Assembly: GCF_030296575.1 (NCBI RefSeq)
Contig: NZ_AP027729.1
Coordinates: forward strand, 3,286,001 to 3,350,000
Origin: Paraoerskovia sediminicola
GTDB taxonomy: Bacteria > Actinomycetota > Actinomycetes > Actinomycetales > Cellulomonadaceae
DNA: 64,000 nt
Direction: 5' to 3'
This document shows positions 37,421 through 46,633 of the stretch, one piece after another. Position 1 is the stretch's first letter. Each line of letters begins with the position of its first letter. Made by a program: the position numbers and the translations under genes. A model generated the notes under the pieces. That model saw only the letters and a program-made list of their open reading frames with translations, ran no database searches and was not told the DNA's origin.

Positions 37421-40400
37421 GTGACCGCAGCATCCCTCGACCGCTTCGGTGAACCCACGCGTGCGTGGTTCTCCGGCGCATTCGAGGCGCCCACGACCGT
37501 GCAGGAGGGCGCGTGGGACGCGATCGCCTCCGGCCGGCACGCCCTCGTCGTCGCGCCGACCGGTTCGGGCAAGACCCTGGCGGCGTTCCTGTCCGCGCTC
37601 GACTCCCTCGCGCACGAGCCCGCGCCGCCGGACCGGGCGGACCGCTGCCGCGTGCTGTACGTCTCGCCGCTCAAGGCGCTGGCGGCCGACGTCGAGCGCA
37701 ACCTCCGCTCCCCGCTCGCCGGGATCCGCCAGGCCGCCCGCAGGCTCGGCGGCGCCGCCCCGCAGATCGACGTCGGCACGCGCACCGGGGACACCCCGAC
37801 GGCCGAGCGCCGCGCGTTCGCGACCCGTCCGCCGGACATCCTCATCACCACCCCGGAGTCCCTGTTCCTGGTCCTCACGTCCGCGGCGCGGGCGGGCCTC
37901 GCGGGAGTGCGCACGGTGATCGTCGACGAGATCCACGCGGTGGCAGGGACGAAGCGTGGCGCGCACCTCGCGCTCTCGCTCGAGCGTCTCGATGCGCTCC
38001 TGCCCACCCCGGCGCAGCGGATCGGACTGTCCGCGACGGTCCGCCCGGTCGACGAGGTCGCACGGTTCCTCGCCGGGACCCGGACGGTCGCCGACGGCGG
38101 GCGCGAGGTCGTGGTGGTCCAACCCCCGTCCGCCAAGGAGGTCGCGGTCGACATCGTCGTGCCGGTGCCGGACCTCGCCGACCTGTCGACCGCGCCCGAG
38201 GCCGGCGCGCGGTCGGAGCCCGGTGGCGACGGCCCCGGCGGGGCCCTGCCGCCGCTGCCCCCGGGCGAGCCCGACCTGACCGGCGCGGCCGCCGGGCGCC
38301 CTCGGGCGCCGTCGGTCTGGCCGCACGTCGAGGAGCGCATCGTGGACCTGGTCGCGGCGCACCGCTCGACGCTGGTGTTCGCGAACTCCAGGCGCAGCGC
38401 CGAGCGTCTCACGGCCCGGATGAACGAGGTCTGGGCCGAGCGTCTCGGCGAGGACGTACCGGATCGTGGGACCTTGCACGCCGCGCACGTCCAGGCCCAG
38501 TCCGGTGCCGCCGCCGGCAGCGAGCCGGTGCTCGCCCGCGCGCACCACGGATCGATGAGCCGCGCGCAGCGCACGAGCACCGAGTCCGCGCTCAAGGCCG
38601 GCGAGCTCCCGGCCGTCGTCGCGACCTCGTCGCTCGAGCTCGGGATCGACATGGGCGCGATCGACCTCGTCGTCCAGGTGGGCTCGCCGCCGTCGGTGGC
38701 CAGCGGGATGCAACGCATCGGTCGTGCCGGCCACCAGGTCGGGGCGGTCTCGCGCGGGGTCGTCCTCCCGCTGTTCCGCGGCGACCTCGTCCCCGCCGCG
38801 GTCGTCGCCTCACGGATGCGCGAGGGTCTGATCGAGCACGTCCACGTGCCGCGCACGCCGCTCGACGTCCTCGCCCAGCAGGTCGTCGCCATGGTCGCCC
38901 AGGACACGTGGACCGTCCCCGACCTCGCCGCGCTCGTGCGCCGGGCGTCTCCCTTCGCGACCCTCGGAGACGCGACCCTGCGCGCCGTCCTCGACATGCT
39001 CGCCGGGCGGTACCCGAGCGAGGACTTCGGCGAGCTGCGACCCCGGGTCGTGTGGGACCGGGCCTCCGACAAGCTCACCGGTCGACCGGGAGCGCTCCGG
39101 CTGGCGGTCACCAGCGGCGGGACGATCCCCGACCGCGGCCAGTACGGGGTGTTCCTCGCGGGCAACGGCCAGGTGCCGGACGACGTCGCGCCCGACGGGT
39201 CCCCGTCGTCCTCGGGCACAGGCACGGGCGCGGGCACGCACGCAGGTACAGGCCGCCGTCCGGACGCGTCCAAGGGTGGACGGCGGGTCGGGGAGCTCGA
39301 CGAGGAGATGGTCTACGAGTCGCGCGTCGGTGACACCTTCACGCTCGGCTCGAGCACCTGGCGCATCGAGGAGATCACTCCCGACCGGGTGCTGGTCACG
39401 CCTGCACCCGGCGTCCCCGGCCGGCTCCCGTTCTGGAAGGGCGACTCCCCGGCCGGCCCGCCGAGCTCGGCGCCGCCGTCGGGGCCTGGGTCCGCGAGAC
39501 GGGCGCCGTGCTGGACGACGCACCCGCGCTCGACACCCGCCTGACGGACGCCGGTCTCGACACGTGGGCGGCGGACAACCTCGCGAGCTACCTGCGTGAG
39601 CAACGGACCGCGACCGGTCGGCTGCCCGACGAGCGGACCGTGGTCGTCGAGCGGTTCCGCGACGAGCTCGGGGACTGGCGCGTCGTCGTCCACTCGCCCT
39701 GGGGTGCGAAGGTCCACGCCCCGTGGGCGCTGGTCCTGGCAGGGCGGCTCCGCGAGCGTTACGGGATCGACGCCGCCGCGATGCACTCCGACGACGGGAT
39801 CGTGCTGCGGCTGCCGGACACCGGGGCGGGCTGGGAGTCCGTGCCGGGAGCCGCCGCCGACGACCCTGAGGCACCGTCCGAGGCGCCGGGCACGCTCACC
39901 TCGGACGATCTCGTGATCGACCCGGACGACGTGCTCGAGGCCGTCCGTTCCGAGCTCGCCGCCTCGGTCATGTTCTCGGCCCGGTTCCGCGAAGCGGCCG
40001 CGCGAGCCCTCCTGCTGCCGCGGCGCCGACCCGACCGCCGCCAGCCGCTGTGGCAGCAGCGGCAGCGCGCCTCCCAGCTGCTGGAGGTCGCCTCGACGTA
40101 CCCGGAGTTCCCGATCGTCCTCGAGGCGGCGCGTGAGTGCCTCCAGGACGACTTCGACGTCGCGGCGCTCACGGAGCTGATGCGAGGGCTGGCGGCCGGG
40201 GACGTGCGCCTCGTCGAGGTCGAGACCTCGAGCCCGTCGCCGTTCGCCCAGTCGCTCCTGTTCGGGTACACCGCGCAGTTCCTGTACGACGGCGACGCTC
40301 CGTTGGCCGAGCGCCGAGCCGCGGCGCTGGCCCTGGACCCCACGCTCCTGGCCGAGCTGCTCGGCACGACGGACGCGGCCTCGCAGCTGGCCGACCTGCT

Positions 40401-42486
40401 CGACCCTGACGCGATCGAGCGGACCGAGGCCGAGCTCGGTCTGCTCACCGACGAACGACGCGCACGGCACGCGGAAGACGTGGTGGACGTGCTCCGACGC
40501 ACCGGCCCGCTCCCGGCGTCGGAGCTCGCCGCGCGCGTCCGGCCGGAAGCGCGCGACGACCTCGACGGGTGGCTCGCCGACCTCGAGGCGTCCCGCCGCG
40601 TGATCTCGATCCGTCTGGCCGGCGTCCCGCCGGAAGCGGCGCAGCAGTGGGCCGTCGTCGAGGATGCCGGGCGTCTGCGCGACGCGCTCGGCGTGGCGCT
40701 GCCCGTCGGTGTACCCGAGATCTTCACCGAGCCGGTCGTCGACCCGCTCGGGGACCTGGCGCGCCGGCACGCGCGGACCCACGGCCCGTTCGCGGCCGCC
40801 CGGCTGGCCGAGCGCTTCGGGCTGGGCACCGCCGTCGCCGCCGAGGTGCTGCGCCGGTTGGAGACGGCTCGCGTCCTCGTCAGTGGGCGGCTGCGCCCGG
40901 AGTCGCTGGGCGGGACCGGGGAGGAGTGGTGCGACGCCGAGGTGCTGCGCACGCTTCGGCGGCGGTCTCTGGCCGCCCTGCGCTCGGAGGTCGAGCCCGT
41001 CGTGCAGGAGACGCTCGGGGTGTTCGCCCCGGACTGGCACCAGATCGGGCACCTCCGGGGCACGGACGGGCTCCTGCGGGCCGTCGAGCAGCTCTCCGGT
41101 GCCGTCGTGCCGGCATCGGCGCTCGAGACGCTGGTGCTCCCGAGCCGTGTCACGGACTACACCCCGGCGATGCTCGACGAGCTGACGACCACGGGCGAGG
41201 TGCTCTGGGCGGGGCACGCCGCCCTGCCCGGCTCCGGCGGCGGCGACGGGTACGTGAGCCTGCACCTCGCCGACGCCGCGCCGCTGACGCTGGCTGCGCC
41301 GTCGGACCTCACCGACGGCGGCCCCCTCGACACCGACCTCCACCGGACGGTTCTCGCGCTGCTCGAGGACTCCGGCGGCTACTTCCTCGCCCGGCTCGCC
41401 GAGCGCGCCGAGGCGACGGGGCCCGCGACCCTCGACGTGCTCTGGGACCTGGTCTGGGCGGGCCGAGTGACGAACGACGGCCTCGGCGCGCTCCGCGAGC
41501 GGCTCGGCGCCAAGGGAGGCAGCCATCGCGCCGCACGGGCACCTGCGCGGGCACGGCCACTGCGCCGGTCCCGCTTCGGCACGCTGCCGGGACCTCAGCG
41601 GCAAGCCGCGGTCCGCGGCGGCGGAGGCCGGTGGTCCGCCCTGCCACCCGTCGAGCAGGACCAGACCCGTCGCACGGCCGCCCTGACGCGGGTGCTGCTC
41701 GACCGGCACGGGATCCTGACGAGGGGCAGCGCGCACGCGGAGTCGGTCCCTGACTACTTCCGCGGCGTGTACCGCGCACTCGGCGCGCTCGAACAGGCCG
41801 GCTCGGTGCGGCGCGGCTACTTCGTCGAGCACCTGGGGGCGTCGCAGTTCGCCCTCCCGGGCGCCGTGGACCGGCTGCGCACCGTCGCGGCCGACCGGGA
41901 CCGTGCACGAGAACGCCGCCTCGCCCAGTCGTCCTCGCCGACCACGGGCCCTGCGGGACTCGTGCTCGCTGCGACGGACCCCGCCAACCCGTTCGGCGCC
42001 GCGCTGGGATGGCCGAGGGCACGCGGAGCCGAGCGGGGCGCAGGGCACCGTCCGGGGCGCAAGCCCGGCGCGCTCGTCGTCCTCGTCGAGGGCGAGCTGG
42101 TGCTCTACGTCGAGCGCGGTGGTCGTTCCGTCCTGACCTTCCCGGCCGACGGACATCGGGGACAGGAGGATCCCTCCGCCGCCCTGCAGGCCGCGGGCGC
42201 CGCGTCCAACGTCATGCCGGCGGCGCGGCCCGCGGACCGTGCGCCGTCCGAGGGCGAGAGGCACGTCGTCGTGGACGAGCCCGCCGAGCACGCGATGCTC
42301 GTCGCGGCGGCCCGCGCGCTCGCGGAGGCGGTCGCCGCAGGCAGGGCCGGGCCGACCACGGTGATGCGGGTCGACGGCGAGGAGGCGCTCGCCGCGGCGG
42401 GCAGGACACGTCCCCACGGGCCCGTGGCCGCTCTCGTCGCCGCAGGGTTCACGCCGACGCCTCGCGGTCTGCGGCTGCGCAGGTGA
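37421..42486 (+). CDS. lhr: Large ATP-dependent helicase Lhr (frame broken once)
   Basis: About 1688 aa after correction, the usual length of actinobacterial Lhr. Superfamily 2 core with Walker A APTGSGKTLAA (about residues 47-57), motif II VDEIHAV, motif III GLSATV and motif VI QRIGRAGHQ; then the winged-helix Lhr core and the long C-terminal domain. A DNA-unwinding 3'-5' translocase induced by damage in mycobacteria. The frame changes at CCCC (39447-39450); one added C restores FWKGDSPGRPAELGAAVGAW. GTG 37421 is chosen as the first start in frame with the conserved region. Three bases separate it from the glycosylase gene. Confidence 0.93.
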
Positions 42487-42489
42487 ACC

Positions 42490-43260
42490 GTGCCCGAGGG
42501 TGACGTGGTGCGGCGTACGGCGGTCCGGATCGACGCTGCGCTCAGCGGGAGGACGCTCGTGCGGGCGGAGCTGCGCTGGCCCGGTGCGAGCGGGGTGGAC
42601 TTCGTCGGTCGCACGGTCCTCGAGACCGTCTCTGTCGGCAAGCACCTGCTCACCCGGATCGACGACGGCAGGACGGTCCACTCGCACCTGAGGATGGACG
42701 GCACCTGGAGCGTCGCACGCACCGGCGCCGCGGCGTCCCGCGCCCGTGGACCCTGGGTACGGGCGGTGCTCGCGAACGACCTGTGGACGTGCACGGGGAC
42801 CCGGCTTGGGATGCTCGACGTCGTGCGGACGCGCGACGAGAACGTTCTGGTCGGCCATCTGGGGCCGGACGTCCTGGCCGCCGACTTCCCGGGGTCCGGG
42901 GTCGTGGAGGCGACAAGACGACTCGGAGCGGACGGCGCTCGTCCGGTGGCCGCGGCCCTCCTCGACCAGCGGTGCGTGGCCGGGTTCGGCACGATCTACA
43001 CGGCTGAGAGCCTGTGGGCCGGGCGAACCTCGCCCTGGACGCCCGTCGGCGCCGTGGCCGACCTGCGAGGGGTGCTCCTCGCAGGTCGGGCAGCCATGCT
43101 GCTCAGCGCAGACCGCGGGTTGGACGCGCGCACGTCAGATGTCTACGGCCGCGCCGGACGCTCGTGCCGACGCTGCGGGACGACGATCGCGACGGGCAGT
43201 GCCGGGGATGCGCCGCAGGACCGGACGATCTACTGGTGCCCGGGCTGCCAGGTCGGGTGA
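42490..43260 (+). CDS. nei2: Nei/Fpg-family DNA glycosylase (Nei2 type)
   Basis: 256 aa. The N-terminal Pro-Glu after initiator Met (PEGDVV) gives the catalytic imine-forming proline and glutamate. A helix-two-turn-helix region and a C-terminal zinc finger follow (CRRC ... CPGC). It excises oxidised pyrimidines and cuts the abasic strand. GTG 42490 must be the start, because Pro2 is catalytic. Directly downstream of lhr and probably in its operon, a repair pair also seen in other actinobacteria. Convergent with clgR, five bases apart. Confidence 0.93.
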   Translation: MPEGDVVRRTAVRIDAALSGRTLVRAELRWPGASGVDFVGRTVLETVSVGKHLLTRIDDGRTVHSHLRMDGTWSVARTGAAASRARGPWVRAVLANDLWTCTGTRLGMLDVVRTRDENVLVGHLGPDVLAADFPGSGVVEATRRLGADGARPVAAALLDQRCVAGFGTIYTAESLWAGRTSPWTPVGAVADLRGVLLAGRAAMLLSADRGLDARTSDVYGRAGRSCRRCGTTIATGSAGDAPQDRTIYWCPGCQVG

Positions 43261-43265
43261 CCGGA

Positions 43266-43610
43266 TCAGCCGACGGGCGTGAGCTCCTCGGGCTGCGGGT
43301 GCCCTTCAGGAGCGAGCCGCCGCTCGAGGTCGTGAGCGGCGAAGTCCGCGGGGATCGTGTCCGGGATCATCATGCCCTCGGCGACGGCGACCCGGTCGCT
43401 CACCTCGCGCAGGACGATCGACATCGGCACCGTGAGCGCCTCGCAGATGGACGCGAGAAGCTCGGACGATGCCTCCTTCTGACCACGCTCGACCTCGCTC
43501 AGGTACCCGAGCGACACGCGAGCGTCCGAGGACACCTCACGAAGGGTCCGGCCCTGGCGCTGACGCGTGTCACGCAGCACGTCACCGATCTCTCGTCGAA
43601 GAACGATCAT
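43266..43610 (-). CDS. clgR: ClgR-like helix-turn-helix regulator
   Basis: 114 aa. An XRE-type helix-turn-helix fills residues 8-65 ([21 protein letters not shown], then [20 protein letters not shown]), with the typical ClgR C-terminal extension. In actinobacteria ClgR activates clp protease genes and lies beside cinA-pgsA, as here. ATG 43610 follows GGGAG. The family's C-terminal Leu-Ala-Ala degradation tag is absent: this one ends ELTPVG. Confidence 0.9.
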   Translation of the reverse strand: MIVLRREIGDVLRDTRQRQGRTLREVSSDARVSLGYLSEVERGQKEASSELLASICEALTVPMSIVLREVSDRVAVAEGMMIPDTIPADFAAHDLERRLAPEGHPQPEELTPVG

Positions 43611-43861
43611 CTGGCTCTCCCTTCCCGTGTCCGGGGCTGTCGTCACGACAGCCTGCTGTGGTGCTGAACTCCCGGGTCGACCGGCCGGCAGTCGGCTGCC
43701 GCTGACAGCTCGCCCGACCGACGCGTCCGATCTTCCCGAAGGATGCGTCCTACCGTACCCTGCGCCACCGACGGTCGCGTGAAGGTCTCGGGTGGACTTT
43801 CTGGTGCTGATCACGTCTGTTCCAACGCCTCGCCTGCCACGCTTGTTCCCGGAGCGGCTGC
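43611..43861 (-). other. Upstream region of clgR
   Basis: 251 bases without a gene between cinA and clgR. It likely holds the clgR promoter: on the minus strand TACGGT (about 43758-43753) is a possible -10. The sequence CGCTGACAGCT (43700-43710) resembles half of the published ClgR site but misses its last position, so I do not call it an operator. Confidence 0.35.
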
Positions 43862-44386
43862 TCACCCGGTCACCCTGCCCAGGACGAGCTCGAGGGCGCG
43901 GTCGACGGCACAGCGGCGCACCGCGGCGCGGTCGCCGACGAGGTGGACGAGCTCGTGGTGCGAGCCCCAGGGCGCGTCGAGCGCGAGATGGACGATCCCG
44001 GGCTCGACCCCGTCCTGCGGGTCCGGCCCCGCGACCCCGGTCGTCGCGACCCCGACGTCCGCACCCAGGGAACGGCGCACACCGTGCGCCATGGCCAGCG
44101 CGACGTCCCGGTCGACGGGACCGCGACGCGCGAGGAGCCCGCGATCGACCCCGAGCAGGCTCGACTTCAGATCGGTCGCGTATGCGACGACACCGCCGCG
44201 CAGCACCCGTGAGGCCCCGGGCACGTCGACCACGGCTGCCGCGAGCGCGCCGCCGGTGAGGGACTCGGCGACCGCGAGCGTCAGCCCGGCCCGCGCCAGG
44301 CGATCGACGACACGCTCGGCGAGCGTCGTCGCGGACGGGCCGTCGTCCGCGCCCACCGCTCCTGGCGGGTCCGCCGGTGGCGTCAC
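43862..44386 (-). CDS. cinA: CinA C-terminal-domain protein (NMN amidohydrolase, PncC type)
   Basis: 174 aa containing only the C-terminal CinA domain: [25 protein letters not shown] and [16 protein letters not shown]. The N-terminal molybdopterin-like domain of longer CinA is missing, which is usual for this family in actinobacteria. PncC-type enzymes deamidate nicotinamide mononucleotide in NAD recycling. GTG 44386 overlaps the pgsA stop (GTGA), so the genes are coupled. Confidence 0.92.
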   Translation of the reverse strand: MTPPADPPGAVGADDGPSATTLAERVVDRLARAGLTLAVAESLTGGALAAAVVDVPGASRVLRGGVVAYATDLKSSLLGVDRGLLARRGPVDRDVALAMAHGVRRSLGADVGVATTGVAGPDPQDGVEPGIVHLALDAPWGSHHELVHLVGDRAAVRRCAVDRALELVLGRVTG

Positions 44387-45009
44387 GGCGTACCGGACGA
44401 GCCCGTCGCGTCGACGGCGCCCGTGCGCCCGGCGGCGCCCCGGCGTCCGGCACGCGCGACGCGCGCCCCCTGGATCGCGTACTCGATCCCGGTCGCCACC
44501 GTCACCAGCACCGCAGCACCCATCACGCAGTACGCGAGCACCGCGATCCATGTCGGCAGCGCGAACAGCGGGAGCAGGAAGAGGGAGATCGCGACGGACT
44601 GCAGGACGGTCTTGAGCTTTCCTCCGCGCGAGGCCGGCATCACGGCGTACCGGAGGACGGCGAAACGCATCAGCGTGATCCCGAGCTCGCGCACGAGGAT
44701 GACGGCGGTGACCCACCACCACAGGTCACCGAGCCACGACAGGATCAGCAGCGCTGCGCCCACGAGCAGCTTGTCGGCGATCGGGTCCAGCAGCTTCCCC
44801 AGGTCCGTCACCTGACCGGAGCGACGGGCCAGCCAGCCGTCCACCCGGTCGGTGGACGCCGCGACCACGAAGATGGCGGTCGCCACCCAGCGCCAGGTGA
44901 TGCTCTCCCCGCCGTCCGCGAGGAGCGCCCACGCGAAGAAGGGCACCATCGCGATGCGCGCGGTCGTGACCGCGTTGGCTGCATTCCATTCCGACCTGAA
45001 GGAGACCAC
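44383..45009 (-). CDS. pgsA: CDP-diacylglycerol-glycerol-3-phosphate 3-phosphatidyltransferase
   Basis: Makes phosphatidylglycerol phosphate, precursor of phosphatidylglycerol and cardiolipin. 208 aa with about five membrane helices and the CDP-alcohol phosphotransferase signature D-x2-DG-x2-AR-x8-G-x3-D-x3-D seen as [26 protein letters not shown] (about residues 54-79; longer stretch only partly needed). A basic Arg/Gly tail of 25 residues follows the last helix. GTG 45009 follows a -10 hexamer by six bases, so the message is likely leaderless. Confidence 0.93.
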   Translation of the reverse strand: MVSFRSEWNAANAVTTARIAMVPFFAWALLADGGESITWRWVATAIFVVAASTDRVDGWLARRSGQVTDLGKLLDPIADKLLVGAALLILSWLGDLWWWVTAVILVRELGITLMRFAVLRYAVMPASRGGKLKTVLQSVAISLFLLPLFALPTWIAVLAYCVMGAAVLVTVATGIEYAIQGARVARAGRRGAAGRTGAVDATGSSGTP

Positions 45010-45015
45010 GGCCCC

Positions 45016-45086
45016 ACCCTATGCGCGCGGGACGTCGGTCCGGGCAGCGTCCCGCGACCACTCGTCGGGCGCGCCGCGCGTACTCT
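45016..45086. promoter_or_regulatory. Divergent leaderless promoters of pgsA and the CapA-like gene
   Basis: On the minus strand TAGGGT (45021-45016) ends six bases before the pgsA start GTG 45009. On the plus strand TACTCT (45081-45086) ends six bases before GTG 45093. Neither gene has a ribosome-binding site. -35 hexamers are not clear. Confidence 0.55.
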
Positions 45087-45092
45087 TACGCC

Positions 45093-46427
45093 GTGACCAG
45101 ACACGCGACTCTCGGGCGACGCGGCCCGGGACGCACCTACACCCGTCCCCTCCTCGCCGCCGCGACCCTCGGTGTCGTGCTCGGCGGCGTCGTCGGCTGC
45201 ACGGTGATGAGCGGAGACGGCGGGTCCGGCGGCACGTCCGGTGCGTCCGGCACCACGTCCCAGGCCGGCATCGACGGGGTCACGACGGACAAGGAACCGG
45301 CGCCCGCGCCGGAGCCCGAACCGACGCCGGAGCCCGCCGAGTTCACGATCCTCGCGGCCGGCGACGTGCTGCCGCACGCGCACGTCGACCGTTCGGCGTT
45401 GCTGCCCGACGGGACCTACGACTTCTCGGACCTGCTGTCCGGCTTCGACGACTGGGCCTCGGGAGCGGACCTTGCGCTGTGCCACATGGAGGTCCCGGTG
45501 TCGCCCGAGGGCGAGAAGCCGAGCGGGTACCCGATGTTCGGCGCGCCACCCGAGCTCGTCACGGATCTCGCGGAGCAGGGGTGGGACGGCTGCTCGACCG
45601 CCTCGAACCACTCGCTCGACCGCGGGTGGGACGGCGTGACCACCACGCTGGACGCGTTCGACGCCGCGGGGCTCGGCCACGTCGGCACGGGCCGCACGGA
45701 GGCCGAGGCGCTCTCCCCGCAGCTGTACGAGCTGGAGCGGGCCGACCGGACGATCACTGTCGCGCACCTGTCGGCCACGTTCAGCACCAACGGCATCCCG
45801 CTCCCGGCCGACCAGCCGTGGGCCGTGGACCTCATCGACGCCGACCGGCTCGTCGAGCAGGCCACGGCGGCCCGGGCCGACGGCGCCGATCTCGTCGTCG
45901 TGAGCATGCACGCAGGCACTGAGTACACCACCCAGCTGACCGACCAGCAGGTCACGGTCAGCACCGCGCTCGCCGAGTCCGGCGAGGTCGACCTGCTCAT
46001 CGGGCACCACGCGCACGTCCCGCAGGAGATCACCCGACTCGACGGCGGGCCGGACGACGCCGGCATGTGGGTCGCGTACGGCCTCGGGAACTTCGTGTCC
46101 AACCAGAGCGTCGAGTGCTGCGTCGCCGAGACGAGCAGCGGCGTCGTGCTGACCGCGACCGTGGTGCAGGAGCCCGAGGGCCCCGCACACGTGACGGGCG
46201 CAGAGTGGTCGGCCGTGACGGTGGACCGCGCCGACGGTCATGCCGTCCACGTCATCGAGGACGTGGTGGACGACACCTCCGGGGTCGGGACGCTGAGCCA
46301 GGACGAGCTCGAGACCCGTCTGGGCCTGGTCGAGGGCGCCGTGGGCGAGGACGCGCCCGAGCGCTCACAGGCCCCGACCCCCACGGGACCGGAACCGTCT
46401 GTCGTCACGCGCTCGACCGACGGCTGA
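45093..46427 (+). CDS. CapA-family (PgsA/CapA metallophosphatase-like) lipoprotein
   Basis: 444 aa. Signal peptide with a lipobox-like GVVGC (Cys36), a Gly/Ser/Thr and then Glu/Pro-rich spacer, and a CapA domain: FTILAAGDVLPHAHV, LCHMEVPVSP, CSTASNHSLDRGW and LIGHHAHVPQ match the metallophosphoesterase-like core. CapA proteins are linked to poly-gamma-glutamate capsule synthesis in Bacillus, but the other cap genes are absent here, so the role is open. GTG 45093 fits the leaderless -10. Confidence 0.88.
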   Translation: MTRHATLGRRGPGRTYTRPLLAAATLGVVLGGVVGCTVMSGDGGSGGTSGASGTTSQAGIDGVTTDKEPAPAPEPEPTPEPAEFTILAAGDVLPHAHVDRSALLPDGTYDFSDLLSGFDDWASGADLALCHMEVPVSPEGEKPSGYPMFGAPPELVTDLAEQGWDGCSTASNHSLDRGWDGVTTTLDAFDAAGLGHVGTGRTEAEALSPQLYELERADRTITVAHLSATFSTNGIPLPADQPWAVDLIDADRLVEQATAARADGADLVVVSMHAGTEYTTQLTDQQVTVSTALAESGEVDLLIGHHAHVPQEITRLDGGPDDAGMWVAYGLGNFVSNQSVECCVAETSSGVVLTATVVQEPEGPAHVTGAEWSAVTVDRADGHAVHVIEDVVDDTSGVGTLSQDELETRLGLVEGAVGEDAPERSQAPTPTGPEPSVVTRSTDG

Positions 46428-46433
46428 CGACGA

Positions 46434-46508
46434 GCTCTGGGCCGTTGGCCCTTGGCCCAGAGCCCGAGGCCCAAGGCCCAGGGCCCAGGGCCCAGGGCCC
46501 AGGGCCCG
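46434..46508. terminator. Terminator hairpin and 7-bp repeat after the CapA-like gene
   Basis: GCTCTGGGCC (46434-46443) pairs perfectly with GGCCCAGAGC (46454-46463), loop 10. It is followed by five tandem copies of GGGCCCA (46474-46508), itself palindromic. Located between the convergent CapA-like gene and ftsK, it probably ends both transcripts. The rest of the gap to 46633 is a degenerate GTCGG-rich repeat. Confidence 0.7.
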
Positions 46509-46633
46509 AGCAGATCAGCAGCGGACGGTGCGCGGGTCCGTGACTCACGTCGGTCGTGGTTCGCAGACCCGCGTCGGTCGCCGTCCGGGTCGGTGAGGCG
46601 CGTCGTCGGCCGTCGTCGGGTCGGTGACCCGCG

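Noticed and set aside
39313..42858. A 1181-codon open frame on the minus strand opposite lhr
   Set aside because: High GC keeps antisense frames open. The plus strand holds a clear helicase with all motifs, and the antisense protein is Arg/Gly/Pro-rich without recognisable domains.
43700..43710. CGCTGACAGCT as a ClgR operator
   Set aside because: It misses the last consensus base and the flanks do not fit; short degenerate matches are common.
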